From assembly GCF_038066715.1 (NCBI RefSeq), contig NZ_JBBUKT010000002.1, forward strand, positions 558,001 through 622,000: a stretch of 64,000 bases of DNA, read 5' to 3'. Source of the DNA: Luteolibacter sp. Y139 (GTDB lineage Bacteria > Verrucomicrobiota > Verrucomicrobiia > Verrucomicrobiales > Akkermansiaceae). The position numbers were made by a program, and so were the translations under genes. Below the pieces are notes generated by a model that was not told the DNA's origin, searched no databases, and saw only the letters and a list, made by a program, of their open reading frames with translations. Of this stretch, positions 41,839 through 51,412 are shown in pieces; position 1 is the stretch's first letter; the number at the start of each line of letters is the position of its first letter.

Positions 41839-43968
41839 GTGAGACTTCCGCCCCTCGGACTCCGCGCGAAGATCGCGTTGGCACTGGCGATTGCCGCCGT
41901 GCTTCCGCTCTTGGTGGGGTTGATCGTGCTCGAGACCTTCGGCTTCGGTCACATGCTCGATACCAAGGGGCGTCTATATGAATCCGAGGCGCGGACTCTG
42001 GCCAGGTCCTTGGAAACCGCCGTCGAATCGCAGGCTGGACATTTCTGGAGTTGGGTCGCTGCTGATCCATCGCTGCCGGATTTCGTGAGCATACCGATCC
42101 CACCGGCAACCAAGGAGGAAATCGCCGCGATCGAGAAGCGCTGGCCGAAGTTGTCCGTGGACGATCCGTTGCTGCACGGGGTCCTGGAAAACCCGGGGTC
42201 AGAGAGCCTCAATCGCTATGTGAAATCCCATCCGCAGGCCGCGGAGATCTTGGTGACCGAAGCCACGGGCCGCGTGGTCGCCGCCACCCGCAAGACGACG
42301 GACTACGACCAATCGGACGAGGAATGGTGGACCATTGGGCGCAATCTCAAGGAGGGGGGCATGTGGACGGAGGTGCTGCATTTTGATGCGAGCGCGAGGG
42401 TGTTTTCCTTGGATCTGGTGATGCCGCTGCATCGCGATGGCCAGTTCGTCGGTGTGGCCAAGCTGGTGCTGGATGTTTCGCCGATGTTTCATGCTCTCCG
42501 CCCCTCGGATGATGACGACCGGGCCCGCCTGGAGATTCTCTTGTCCGATGGCCACGTTCTCGCTCGCACCGGCGACAAGGGATTCCAACCGCTACAGGAG
42601 ACACTGGAGGCTGATTCGTTGCTGGCGATGAGGGTTGGCCGCACCGGCTGGACCTTGACCGGGAAGGGAACCAACGATGAGCGGATGACGGGCTTTGCGG
42701 CGATCCAGTCGCCGGAGATCGACCGGCAGCTGTTCGAGCCGGGGGGCTATGTCCTCTATTCGACGCCGAAAGAGACGGTGGTCGCGCCCCTCCGGCGGCA
42801 GGTGCTTTTGATCGGGGGAGCGGCAGGGTTGGCCACGGGAATCTGCGTGCTGGCGGGCTTCGCATTCGTGGACCGCAAGATCCTACAGCCCATCGCCATG
42901 CTGAGCCAGGCGACGCGAGCCCTGGCGGAAACGGTGCGGCTGCGGAAAGACCCGACCCTTTCCGAAAGCGAGGCGGACTCGAAGCGGCGCGCTGCGAAAG
43001 AGGATCTGGAGCGTATCGAATCCATCAAGACGGGTGACGAGGTCGAGGACCTCGCGGCCGACTTCGGCATCATGACCTCGCGGGTGATGCGCTATCATCG
43101 CGAGCTGGAGTCGGAGGTCGATTCGAAGACCGCCTTGCTGCGTGAGGAATTGGAGATGGCGCGCGAGTTCCAGAATGCGCTGCTGCCCTCGGGCTATCCG
43201 GATACCAGCCGCCACAGCGATCCGCTGCGTCTCGGCTTCGCGCATTTTTATCAGCCAGCCTCGACCGTCGGCGGGGATTTCTTCGACCTCATGGAGCTCG
43301 ATGAACATCGCACCGGTGTCCTGATCGCGGATGTGATGGGCCACGGTGCACGCTCGGCGCTGGTCACCGCGATCTTGCGGGCCGTGGTGCGGAACCACGT
43401 GATCTCCGCCGGAAACCCGGGCGACTTCCTCGGCATCCTCAATCGCGAACTCCACGACGTGATCGAGCGCAGCCAGCAGACGCTCTTCGTTACCGCCTTC
43501 TTCATGGTGATCGATACCCGTGAGGCGAAAGCGACCTGGGCGGTGGCCGGGCACCCCTCACCCCTGCGGGCACGCCGGAGCACGGGAAATCCGCCGCAGA
43601 TGCTGTGGAATGGCGCGCAGAAGCAACCTGCGCTCGGCCTCATGGCGGACGTCGTCTATCACACCTCGTCATCGCCGATCCGGGCAGGGGACGTGTTCCT
43701 GCTCTTCACCGACGGCGTGGTGGAGGCGGAGAATCCGGGCGGGAAGGAATTCGGCATCCCGCGCCTGATTTCCACCTTCGATGAGTCGCTCGACGGGCCC
43801 CTGGCAGCCATGCCCGCGAAGATCGTCTGCGAGGTCGCTTCCTTCCAGAAACGCCGCCATCATGATGACGATGTTTGCGTGGTGGCCGTTGAGGTTCTGC
43901 CAGGTGTGATCCCTGATATCGCCAGCAGGGGGGCACCCCTGACAGGATCGGTCCCGAGCGGTGCTTGA
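41839..43968 (+). CDS. Membrane sensor with SpoIIE-type PP2C phosphatase
   Basis: 709 residues from a GTG at 41839. Order: membrane helix (about 9-32), large extracytoplasmic sensor (about 33-310, Cache-like), second helix (about 318-340), HAMP-like linker and coiled coil (about 345-440), then a SpoIIE/RsbU phosphatase (about 440-690). Metal-binding motifs: VGGDFFD near 477, IADVMGHG near 498, and LLFTDGVVEAENPGG. It should dephosphorylate an anti-anti-sigma factor to release a stress or general sigma factor, as in RsbU. No anti-sigma or STAS partner is in the window. It is followed 31 bases later by pgk on the same strand. Confidence 0.9.
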   Translation: MRLPPLGLRAKIALALAIAAVLPLLVGLIVLETFGFGHMLDTKGRLYESEARTLARSLETAVESQAGHFWSWVAADPSLPDFVSIPIPPATKEEIAAIEKRWPKLSVDDPLLHGVLENPGSESLNRYVKSHPQAAEILVTEATGRVVAATRKTTDYDQSDEEWWTIGRNLKEGGMWTEVLHFDASARVFSLDLVMPLHRDGQFVGVAKLVLDVSPMFHALRPSDDDDRARLEILLSDGHVLARTGDKGFQPLQETLEADSLLAMRVGRTGWTLTGKGTNDERMTGFAAIQSPEIDRQLFEPGGYVLYSTPKETVVAPLRRQVLLIGGAAGLATGICVLAGFAFVDRKILQPIAMLSQATRALAETVRLRKDPTLSESEADSKRRAAKEDLERIESIKTGDEVEDLAADFGIMTSRVMRYHRELESEVDSKTALLREELEMAREFQNALLPSGYPDTSRHSDPLRLGFAHFYQPASTVGGDFFDLMELDEHRTGVLIADVMGHGARSALVTAILRAVVRNHVISAGNPGDFLGILNRELHDVIERSQQTLFVTAFFMVIDTREAKATWAVAGHPSPLRARRSTGNPPQMLWNGAQKQPALGLMADVVYHTSSSPIRAGDVFLLFTDGVVEAENPGGKEFGIPRLISTFDESLDGPLAAMPAKIVCEVASFQKRRHHDDDVCVVAVEVLPGVIPDIASRGAPLTGSVPSGA

Positions 43969-43999
43969 CTTGCCGGGCGTCTTCGGGCAGTCCCGCGCC

Positions 44000-45196
44000 A
44001 TGGCCAAGCTCTCGATCCGCGACCTCGACGTCAACGGCAAGGAAGTCCTCATGCGTGTGGACTTCAATGTTCCGCTGGAAGGCGGCGTCATCACCGACGA
44101 TACCCGCATCCAGGGCGCGGTTCCTTCGATCCAACATCTTCTCAAGGGCGGCGCGAAGCTCGTGCTCTGCTCCCACCTCGGTCGTCCGAAGGGTGGTCCC
44201 GAGCCGAAGTTCTCGCTCGCTCCCGCCGCTACTCGCCTCGGCGAGCTCATCGGCCAGGAAGTGAAGCTCGCTCCGGATTGCATCGGCGATGAGGTCGCCG
44301 CCCTGCGTGCCGCCCTCCAGCCCGGCCAAGTGCTCATTCTGGAAAACACCCGTTTTTACCCGGCTGAAGAAGCCAACGAAGCCGACTTCGCCAAGGCCCT
44401 CGCCGGCAGCGCCGAGATCTACGTGAACGACGCTTTCGGCACCGCTCACCGCGCCCACGCTTCCACCGAAGGCGTCACGCACTTCGTGTCCAAGAGCGCC
44501 ATGGGCTTCCTCGTCGAGAACGAGCTCGAGTATCTCGAAGGCAAGCTGGAGAACCCGGAACGCCCGTTCCTCGTCGTCATGGGCGGCTCGAAGGTTTCGG
44601 ACAAGATCCAAGTGATCAATCGCCTCATGGAAAAGGCCGATGCCTTCCTGATCGGTGGCGCGATGGCCAATACTTTCCGCAAGGCACAGGGCTACCACAC
44701 CGGCAACAGCCGCGTGGAAGCCGACAAGCTTGACCTCGCCCTCGATATCCTGGCCCAGGCCAAGGCGAAGGGCGTAGGCTTCCTGCTGCCTGCCGACACC
44801 CGCATCACCCAGGAGTTCAAGGAAGGTGCCGAGACCAAGTGCACCGCTCCTTATGAAAAGGGCGGCGAAACTCCGGATGGCTGGGAAGGCATCGATATCG
44901 GTGACGTCGCCATCGGCGAGTTCGTCGCCGAAGTGGCCAAGGCCAAGACCATCATCTGGAACGGCCCGATGGGCGTGTTCGAGATCGACAGCTTCGGTCA
45001 CGGCACCAAGGCGGTCGCCGAAGCCATGGCCAAGGCTGATGCCGTCACCATCGTCGGCGGTGGTGATTCCGTCACCGCCGTGAACAAATACGGTCTCGAC
45101 GAGAAGATGACCTTCATCTCTACCGGTGGCGGCGCTTCCTTGGAATTGCTTGAAGGCAAGGTGCTTCCCGGCGTTGCTGCCCTAACCGAGGCTTGA
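44000..45196 (+). CDS. pgk: Phosphoglycerate kinase
   Basis: 398 residues from the ATG at 44000. Family motifs: MRVDFNVPLEGG near residue 18, SHLGRPKGG near 57, FYPAEEANE, YVNDAFGTAHRAHAS, GGAMANTF and the nucleotide-site NGPMGVFEIDSFGHGT. It transfers phosphate from 1,3-bisphosphoglycerate to ADP in glycolysis. tpiA follows after 43 bases on the same strand and a terminator follows tpiA, so these two form a glycolytic operon. The in-frame start at 43961 is less likely because it overlaps the phosphatase. Confidence 0.98.
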   Translation: MAKLSIRDLDVNGKEVLMRVDFNVPLEGGVITDDTRIQGAVPSIQHLLKGGAKLVLCSHLGRPKGGPEPKFSLAPAATRLGELIGQEVKLAPDCIGDEVAALRAALQPGQVLILENTRFYPAEEANEADFAKALAGSAEIYVNDAFGTAHRAHASTEGVTHFVSKSAMGFLVENELEYLEGKLENPERPFLVVMGGSKVSDKIQVINRLMEKADAFLIGGAMANTFRKAQGYHTGNSRVEADKLDLALDILAQAKAKGVGFLLPADTRITQEFKEGAETKCTAPYEKGGETPDGWEGIDIGDVAIGEFVAEVAKAKTIIWNGPMGVFEIDSFGHGTKAVAEAMAKADAVTIVGGGDSVTAVNKYGLDEKMTFISTGGGASLELLEGKVLPGVAALTEA

Positions 45197-45239
45197 GTTG
45201 GCCCGAATCCCGCTGTCCACTCCGCACCCATCCTAATTC

Positions 45240-46010
45240 ATGATCCGTAAGCCCATCTTTGCCGCGAACTGGAAGATGAACATCGGTCCATCCGAGACCG
45301 AGGACTTCGCCAAGAGCTTCTTGTCGAAAGTCCAGAATCGCACGTTCCCCGCCGACATCGTCATCGCGCCGCCGTTCGTCTCGCTGGCCAAGGCCGCCGA
45401 GATCCTCGGCAACGTCTCCAGCATCGCGCTCGCCGCACAGAATTGCTCGCAATACGACTCCGGTGCCTACACCGGTGAGATCAGCGGCATGATGCTGAAG
45501 GAGTTCTTCGTCCACTACGTCATCCTCGGCCACAGCGAGCGCCGTGCGATCTTCGGCGAGACCGACGAGGTGATCAACGCCAAGGTCCGCAAGGCCCGCG
45601 AGCTCAACCTCAAGCCGATCTTCTGCATCGGCGAGACGCTCGATGAGCGGAAGGCCGGCCAGCTTGAAAAGGTGCTTCGTACCCAAGTCAGCCAAGGCCT
45701 CAAGGGCGTGACCGAGCGTGACCTGCAGGACATCGTGATCGCCTATGAACCCGTCTGGGCCATCGGCACCGGTGTCACTGCTACCGCCGAGCAGGCTCAG
45801 GAGGCACACGCTTTCGTCCGCTCGCTCGTCGCCGAGCAGTTCGGCAACGACGCCGCTGCCAAGATCCGCATCCAGTACGGCGGCTCGGTGAAGCCCGGCA
45901 ATGCCGCCGAGCTGATGGCCTGCCCGGATATCGACGGCGCGCTCATCGGTGGCGCCTCGCTTGAGCCGCAGAGCTTCCTGGACATCATCCAGAATGGCGC
46001 ACCGGCCTGA
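45240..46010 (+). CDS. tpiA: Triosephosphate isomerase
   Basis: 256 residues, full length. N-terminal ANWKMN (Lys near residue 12), catalytic His in VILGHSERR near 96-100, and the catalytic Glu in AYEPVWAIGTG near 168-172. The GGSVKPGNA and GGASLEPQSF phosphate-binding loops are present. It interconverts dihydroxyacetone phosphate and glyceraldehyde 3-phosphate. It is the second gene of the pgk-tpiA pair, ending 30 bases before a strong terminator. Confidence 0.98.
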   Translation: MIRKPIFAANWKMNIGPSETEDFAKSFLSKVQNRTFPADIVIAPPFVSLAKAAEILGNVSSIALAAQNCSQYDSGAYTGEISGMMLKEFFVHYVILGHSERRAIFGETDEVINAKVRKARELNLKPIFCIGETLDERKAGQLEKVLRTQVSQGLKGVTERDLQDIVIAYEPVWAIGTGVTATAEQAQEAHAFVRSLVAEQFGNDAAAKIRIQYGGSVKPGNAAELMACPDIDGALIGGASLEPQSFLDIIQNGAPA

Positions 46011-46040
46011 GGCGGGTAGCTCACAGGTTCCATAATCTCA

Positions 46041-46071
46041 GAAAGGCAGCCCTCGGGCTGCCTTTCTTTTT
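46041..46071 (+). terminator. Rho-independent terminator of pgk-tpiA
   Basis: GAAAGGCAGCCC-TC-GGGCTGCCTTTC, a perfect 12-bp stem with a 2-base loop, followed by TTTTT. It ends the pgk-tpiA transcript. Confidence 0.93.
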
Positions 46072-46157
46072 GCAACCCTGGGAGGTCCAACGGCGACAAG
46101 ATCGCCGGATTGCCGCTTGAGTTTCCGGCGCGGGAGGAAATGCTCCCCCCGTCCGCC

Positions 46158-46958
46158 ATGAAAGTCACCCTCGCTTCCGTTTTTGCCCTCGTTGCCCCCG
46201 CAGTCATCGCCGCGGACGCCCCGAAGTCGCTCGCCGACTACCTGATCCCGAACACGATGATCAAAGGCGAGGTCGTGGTGGTGGTGCCGCCCAAGGAGCT
46301 CGACAAGTACATCGCGAAGGTCGAGGAAGCCGCCCGCAAGGATCCGGACTGGTTCAAGGAGCACGCCAAGAATGGCAAGCCGGGCGTACCGCTGCCCTTC
46401 GATGAGCGCCTCGGCCTCACCAAGGAAGAATACGACGACTATCTCAAGTACTGGGGCAAGCGTGAGTTCAAGGGCGTCGAAGCCGTGCCAATCCGCCTCA
46501 GCGAAGGCAGCGACGGCCGCTGGAGCATCATCGTCGGCGGACGTGCTTCCACGCTTTCCACCCTCAAGTTCGATCCCAAGGCCGACATCTTCAAGTCGCC
46601 GAACGGCGAGCTGAAGCGGATCGAGGATGTGGACGCCGATGGCAATAGCACGCTCGGCGCGTGGACCGGCCACGAGTGGAAGCTCGAGGAGAAGTCCAGC
46701 CTCGGAACTCTCAAGGAGAATTTTGCGATCGGGAAAACCGGCGACAAGAAATACGGCCTGCTGATCTACCGCCTCCAGGAAATCTCGGAACAGGGCAGCA
46801 AGATCGCCGACGATGGCATGGTCGTCCGCTTCCCTTTGGGTGAAGCCGGAATCCTGAAGACCAAGCCCAACCCGGGACCAGCACCGGCAGAGGATCCTTC
46901 TGCGAAGCCGACTCCGGCTCCAAAGACAGCCCCCAAGCCTTCCACGAAGAAGAAGTGA
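46158..46958 (+). CDS. Exported protein of unknown function with Pro/Ala-rich tail
   Basis: 266 residues from the ATG at 46158 (MKVTLASVFALVAPAVIAAD signal peptide). The mature part starts SLADYLIPNTMIKGEVVVVVPPKELDKYI, continues with charged helical segments (WFKEHAKNG, TKEEYDDYLKYWGKREFKG) and an all-beta middle (GRWSIIVGGRAS), and ends in a low-complexity PxxPxP/Lys tail (APAEDPSAKPTPAPK). I recognise no family. It is periplasmic or outer-membrane associated. It comes 17 bases before the AsmA-like gene on the same strand, so the two may be co-expressed. Confidence 0.75.
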   Translation: MKVTLASVFALVAPAVIAADAPKSLADYLIPNTMIKGEVVVVVPPKELDKYIAKVEEAARKDPDWFKEHAKNGKPGVPLPFDERLGLTKEEYDDYLKYWGKREFKGVEAVPIRLSEGSDGRWSIIVGGRASTLSTLKFDPKADIFKSPNGELKRIEDVDADGNSTLGAWTGHEWKLEEKSSLGTLKENFAIGKTGDKKYGLLIYRLQEISEQGSKIADDGMVVRFPLGEAGILKTKPNPGPAPAEDPSAKPTPAPKTAPKPSTKKK

Positions 46959-46975
46959 GGTTGAAGTGAGGTGAC

Positions 46976-48364
46976 ATGCCCGCAGCTCCGCCTCCCCGGT
47001 GGAAGCGCCGGATCCGGTGGATCCTGGCGGTGCTGCTCGTGAGCCCCTTCTTGCTGCTGGTCCTCGCCAATGTCCTGCTCGCCACTCCGTGGGCGAGAGG
47101 ATATCTGGGCCGCAAGCTCTCCGACCGCATCGGCGTCGAAACGGTAGTGGGGCAGGTGACCTGCACTCCGTGGGGCGGGCTCGCGGTCAGTGATCTGAGA
47201 TGCCTTCAGCCGCCGCCTTTGCGGGAGTCGCTGAAAGCACCGCTGCTGGAAGTGCGCGAGATCCGGGCCTATCCGCAATGGAACCGGCTCCTGCACGGCG
47301 AGATCGCGGCCTCATCGGTCCGCATCGAGCGACCACGGTTGGCGCTGTCCCTCGAAATGGCCGCCTCCATGGTGTCTGCGGCAGCGTCGACATCCCCACC
47401 TCCCGTGGTCGTGGCTCCTCCACCGGTGATCGCGGCGGAAGCACCAGCAGCAAGCGGGATTGCTCCACCTCAGGCGGCCGCTCCACCCAATACCACTCCC
47501 GCGACGCCGCCACCCGCGCCGGACGCCTCGATTGGCACGGCATGGATCGAGATCGTGGATGGAGAAGGGGAACTATGGCTGTCCGGTGTGAGGCTCGCTT
47601 CGCTCCACGGTGGCGAAGGAAAGATCCCGTTCTCAGGCGCGCCGGCGTTTTCGAAGTTCCAGCTTCGGGAGCTGGAACTGCTCGGCCGGAATCTCGGCCA
47701 TGATCTCGCGCTGCCGCTGTCGTGGCGCGCGCCTGAGCTCCGATGCAACACTGGAGAAGTTCAGTTGGCGGATTTGCAGGTGAAGCTCTCTGCCGCCGTG
47801 GGAGTCATGCCCGGGGTGCCCTTCGCCGTCGATATCGTCGTCCCGAAACAAGAAGCGCACGGCGACCGATGGTTGGAACACATCAAGCCCGCGGCAGGGC
47901 AGTTCGAGGCTCGATTGCAGGGAGTCGGGCTCATGCGCCATCCTTCGACCTGGCAAGGGCTTGCTGCCGCGACGGCCGGGACGGTGACGATGCAACTCGG
48001 GGAGCAAGCGATGGCCTTCGATGAGGGCCGTGCCTCGATGGTGCTGCAGGGTGGCGTGCTACAATGCCCGGACGTCCGGCTGACCGGTGAGCGTGCTTCC
48101 TTTCTCGGCAACGGCCAGCTCCGTTCCGATGGACAAGGGACCGGGGTCTTGCGCGTGGTCGTTCCTCCGGACACTGCCGCTGCCTGGACCCAGCGTCTCA
48201 CCATCGGGGACCGGGCACCGGTGTTCGCTCCTCTTGAAACACCGGACCGGATGTTCATCGATCTACGATGGGTCCCGTACTTGGGAGGTCAGGGAATCGA
48301 ACTCGGCGCCGGTGGCCCCATCGTACCTGCGGGAGAGGTGTTCAAGCTGCTGTCCGGCGGATGA
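46976..48364 (+). CDS. AsmA-like envelope protein
   Basis: 462 residues from the ATG at 46976 (GAGGTG ribosome site). A basic start (RWKRRIRW) precedes one membrane helix (about 15-36, ILAVLLVSPFLLLVLANVLL). Then comes an AsmA/DUF748-type beginning (RGYLGRKLSDRIGVETVVGQVTCTPWGGLAVSDLRC), a Pro/Ala-rich linker (about 140-185) and a large beta domain with repeated strands. AsmA-like proteins act in lipid transfer or outer-membrane assembly in the periplasm. The match is moderate and the linker is an addition. It meets the serine hydrolase gene end to end. Confidence 0.68.
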   Translation: MPAAPPPRWKRRIRWILAVLLVSPFLLLVLANVLLATPWARGYLGRKLSDRIGVETVVGQVTCTPWGGLAVSDLRCLQPPPLRESLKAPLLEVREIRAYPQWNRLLHGEIAASSVRIERPRLALSLEMAASMVSAAASTSPPPVVVAPPPVIAAEAPAASGIAPPQAAAPPNTTPATPPPAPDASIGTAWIEIVDGEGELWLSGVRLASLHGGEGKIPFSGAPAFSKFQLRELELLGRNLGHDLALPLSWRAPELRCNTGEVQLADLQVKLSAAVGVMPGVPFAVDIVVPKQEAHGDRWLEHIKPAAGQFEARLQGVGLMRHPSTWQGLAAATAGTVTMQLGEQAMAFDEGRASMVLQGGVLQCPDVRLTGERASFLGNGQLRSDGQGTGVLRVVVPPDTAAAWTQRLTIGDRAPVFAPLETPDRMFIDLRWVPYLGGQGIELGAGGPIVPAGEVFKLLSGG

Positions 48365-48367
48365 CCG

Positions 48368-49498
48368 TCACGCCCGCCATTCCGGCGCACACTTCGTCAT
48401 GTCCCACATCAGCCGGTCGAGGGCGGAATTGATGTCCCCGCTCCGGGCATTGGTAAAGCCCGCCCAGCACATGCCGCTGGCAGTGGTGACGGCGATGCTG
48501 GCGGTGCCCGGCAAGCTGCCATTATGCCAATGATTCGGCACCGCGTTCACCGCCCAGCCGCTCGCGTATCCGGCGTTCGCCTTGGTGCCCCGGAACATTT
48601 CCTTGAGCGTCGCCTCCCTGAGCAAATCGGGCGTTTCGGCGAGACCGTCGAAGTGGGTCAGGAATTTCACCAGATCCTCCGGACGGGCGATCCAACCGCC
48701 ATGGGAATCCATGCGGCGGACATTCATGTTATAGGGATTCTCGCCATTGCGACCGTAATAAACCACCTCATCGGCCCCTCGCTCGGCGAGCGTGTTGCCG
48801 GCGATCTTCATCGTGTGGATGTCGCAACGCTCGAGCACCGTTTCCCGCACGTGCTGGTCGTAAGGCTTGCCTGTTAGTTTCTCGACGATGCGCCCCAGCA
48901 CGCAGTAGCCGAAGTTCGAGTAGGCGTAGGAGGTGCCGGGATCGTTCTGCAACGGATGATCGCGCACGGTGCGGGCGATCAAGTCGGCGTGTCCCAGTTC
49001 CGGATGCTGGAACATGGGATCGTCCCGATCATTGCCCCAGCCGCCCGCAGTGTGGGTAAGCAGGTGATGCACCGTGACATCACCGACCTTCGGCGGGAGC
49101 TTTTTCCCGCCATCCACGGCCAGCAGCCCGTCGGGTACGAAGACCTTGGCGTCCGGCTTCAGCTTGCCCTGTTCAATGAGGCCGTAGATCGCGACGGAGG
49201 TGAGGGGCTTGGAGACGCTGGCGATGCGGAAGGTGTGCTCCGGCGTCAGCTTTTCCTGGCTGGTCTCGTCGGCAAAGCCATAGGCGCCACGGAAGACCAT
49301 CTTCCCCTGGTGAGCGAATGCCACCGAGAGCCCCGGCACCGAGAACTCCTTCATGAACTTCTGGGCGAGCGCCTCAATCGCCTCTGCTTCCTTGCCCGCG
49401 GGATCGAGGGTCGGCACCGCCCAGGCCCGGGGAAAGGCAAGGGCAGGGAGTGTAAAAGCCAGTCGTTTCAGGCAGTTACGACGATCAATCGGAGGCAT
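48368..49498 (-). CDS. Exported beta-lactamase-fold serine hydrolase
   Basis: 376 residues from the ATG at 49498. The start MPPIDRRNCLKRLAFTLP has an Arg-Arg pair before a hydrophobic run, so Tat export is possible. Class C/EstB-type motifs: Ser-x-x-Lys (IASVSKPL) near residue 90, Tyr-x-Asn (YAYSNFGY) near 173, and a Gly-rich end strand (HNGSLPGTAS) replacing the usual KTG with HNG. This set fits esterases or D-aminopeptidases of the same fold rather than a known beta-lactamase. Its substrate is unknown. Convergent with the AsmA-like gene. Confidence 0.87.
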   Translation of the reverse strand: MPPIDRRNCLKRLAFTLPALAFPRAWAVPTLDPAGKEAEAIEALAQKFMKEFSVPGLSVAFAHQGKMVFRGAYGFADETSQEKLTPEHTFRIASVSKPLTSVAIYGLIEQGKLKPDAKVFVPDGLLAVDGGKKLPPKVGDVTVHHLLTHTAGGWGNDRDDPMFQHPELGHADLIARTVRDHPLQNDPGTSYAYSNFGYCVLGRIVEKLTGKPYDQHVRETVLERCDIHTMKIAGNTLAERGADEVVYYGRNGENPYNMNVRRMDSHGGWIARPEDLVKFLTHFDGLAETPDLLREATLKEMFRGTKANAGYASGWAVNAVPNHWHNGSLPGTASIAVTTASGMCWAGFTNARSGDINSALDRLMWDMTKCAPEWRA

Positions 49499-49634
49499 GG
49501 GAAGCGGGCGGAATCGGATCAAAACGGGCGCGTGTGCTGCTTTCTGTCAGGGTCCGTAATCCCACGAATCTAACTGACTTGGACTCAAGGCCGAATGAAA
49601 CTTAATTTCTGCGATCCTTAAACCCCGGTTCATT

Positions 49635-51395
49635 TTGCACGATAGCTTTCCTTTATTCACATTCCTCCGTCACGGCCTGCGCATCGCCGCGGTCGTGTGC
49701 TTGGTCGCTCCTGCGGTCCAAGCCGCGACCTATCACGTGGATCCCGCGACGGGCAATATGTCCAACCCCGGCACCGCCAGCCAGCCGTGGAGCACCCTTG
49801 AGGCCGTTTTCACCGCCAATAAGACCTTCGCCGCCGGAGACGAAATCCTGCTCTACTCCGGCTATCACGGCGCGCCGATCGTGAAGGGGAACAATAGCGA
49901 CTTCGTGAAGATCCGCCCTGCCGCGGGAGCCACGCCGAAGCTCAAGAACCTGATCGTCCGGTCCGGTTCGCGCTGGGACATCTCCGGCCTCGATATCTGT
50001 CCTGAGCACCAAGCCGCCGGTACCACCTACACCTCGGCCCCATTGGTCGAGATCGAGAGCTCGGCGAATTACATCACGATGCACGACTGCTTGACCCGCG
50101 GGGCACTGAGCACTTCGGGATGGAGCATCGACAACTGGAAGAACCTCGCCGGCCGCGGCATCCGCACCGCCGCGACCAACACGCTCTTGGAGAACAATCG
50201 CATCGAGGTGAGCAGCCACGCGCTCACCGTGCGCCGGACTGCTTCCTTCACCACCGTGCGGAAGAATACCATCAAGGGTTTCTCCTGCGATGGCATGCAG
50301 GCCCTGGCTGACGATTGCCTCTACGAAGGAAACACCATCACCGACGGCTACATTTTCGATAACGCCCACAATCACGATGACTTCTTCCAGAGCTGGTCGG
50401 TCGGCAGCGATGGCTTTACCTCCGGCGAAGGCACCATTGCCCGTGTCACGGTGAGAGGGAACCTGTTCATCAGCCGCACGGATCGCAATCAGCCTTATCC
50501 CACCGAACCGCAGGGCATCGGTCTCTTCGACGGCTACTATCAGGATTGGGTGATCGAGAACAACGTCATCGCGACCAATGCCGGTCACGGCATCGCGATC
50601 TACGGTGCCATCGACTGCAAGGTGGTGAACAACACCGTGATCGAGAATCCCTTCAATGCCCCGAGCTCGACCCGCCCCTGGATCAAGATCGCCGCGCACA
50701 AGACCCGCACCACGCCGTCTACTGGAAATCTGGTCCGCAACAACATCACTGCCAAGCCGGTCGATCCGGTCGCCGATAGTTCCACCGTGGACTACAACCA
50801 GACGACCACGTCCTACACGAGCTACTTCGCGGACTTCTCCAATTTCGACTTCAAGCTGAAGTCGACCTCGCCGGCGAAGGATGCAGGCACGACCGCCAGT
50901 GCGCCTCTGACCGACATTGCCGGGACCGTTCGCAGCGCACCCTATGATTTGGGTGCCTACGAATTCGGCGCTTCAAGTGGGGCTGCAGGAACGACCTACG
51001 CGTCCTGGCTCCAAGCGAACGGGCTGCCCGTGGATGGCTCCGGTCTTGGCGCGAAGACCGCCAATCCATCGAAGGACGGCGTCACCAATGAGATGAAGTT
51101 CGCGCTCGGCCTGCCGACCACGGTTCAAGGTCATGGCGGTCGCGTGACGACGGGAACCAGCATCGTATCCAACCAACGCTACCTGACGCTCACATTCATC
51201 TGTCCCGATCCCGCGCCGGAAGGGGTAAGCTACGAGGTGGAATCCGCGGCGAATCTTTCGGCCTGGTCCGCCACGAGTGTGACTGAAATGTCAAATACGG
51301 TGACCGGGGGGCTTAGAACCCGGATTTTCCGCGACACCGCCCCGATCGGCAGGGACGCGAAGCGTTTTATTCGTCTTGAAGCGACGGCCCCGTAG
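49635..51395 (+). CDS. Exported right-handed beta-helix protein
   Basis: 586 residues from a TTG at 49635. No ATG is available nearby, so this start is not secure. The signal peptide is strong (LRIAAVVCLVAPAVQAA). A beta-helix body follows (about 30-430): YHVDPATGNMSNPGTASQPWSTLEAVF, then rungs with LIVRSG, ENNRIEV, VRKNTIKG and NNTVIEN. The C-terminus carries a short domain that resembles the end modules of other exported proteins here (SYEVESAANLSAWSAT, FIRLEATAP). The family includes pectate lyases and alginate epimerases; I do not see a catalytic set that decides. Probably secreted and polysaccharide-directed. Confidence 0.83.
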   Translation: MHDSFPLFTFLRHGLRIAAVVCLVAPAVQAATYHVDPATGNMSNPGTASQPWSTLEAVFTANKTFAAGDEILLYSGYHGAPIVKGNNSDFVKIRPAAGATPKLKNLIVRSGSRWDISGLDICPEHQAAGTTYTSAPLVEIESSANYITMHDCLTRGALSTSGWSIDNWKNLAGRGIRTAATNTLLENNRIEVSSHALTVRRTASFTTVRKNTIKGFSCDGMQALADDCLYEGNTITDGYIFDNAHNHDDFFQSWSVGSDGFTSGEGTIARVTVRGNLFISRTDRNQPYPTEPQGIGLFDGYYQDWVIENNVIATNAGHGIAIYGAIDCKVVNNTVIENPFNAPSSTRPWIKIAAHKTRTTPSTGNLVRNNITAKPVDPVADSSTVDYNQTTTSYTSYFADFSNFDFKLKSTSPAKDAGTTASAPLTDIAGTVRSAPYDLGAYEFGASSGAAGTTYASWLQANGLPVDGSGLGAKTANPSKDGVTNEMKFALGLPTTVQGHGGRVTTGTSIVSNQRYLTLTFICPDPAPEGVSYEVESAANLSAWSATSVTEMSNTVTGGLRTRIFRDTAPIGRDAKRFIRLEATAP

Positions 51396-51412
51396 GTGGT
51401 GAATCCCGCCCG

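Noticed and set aside
43706-45001. Minus-strand frame of about 430 codons opposite pgk
   Set aside because: Antisense to a perfectly conserved pgk; composition is that of a shadow.
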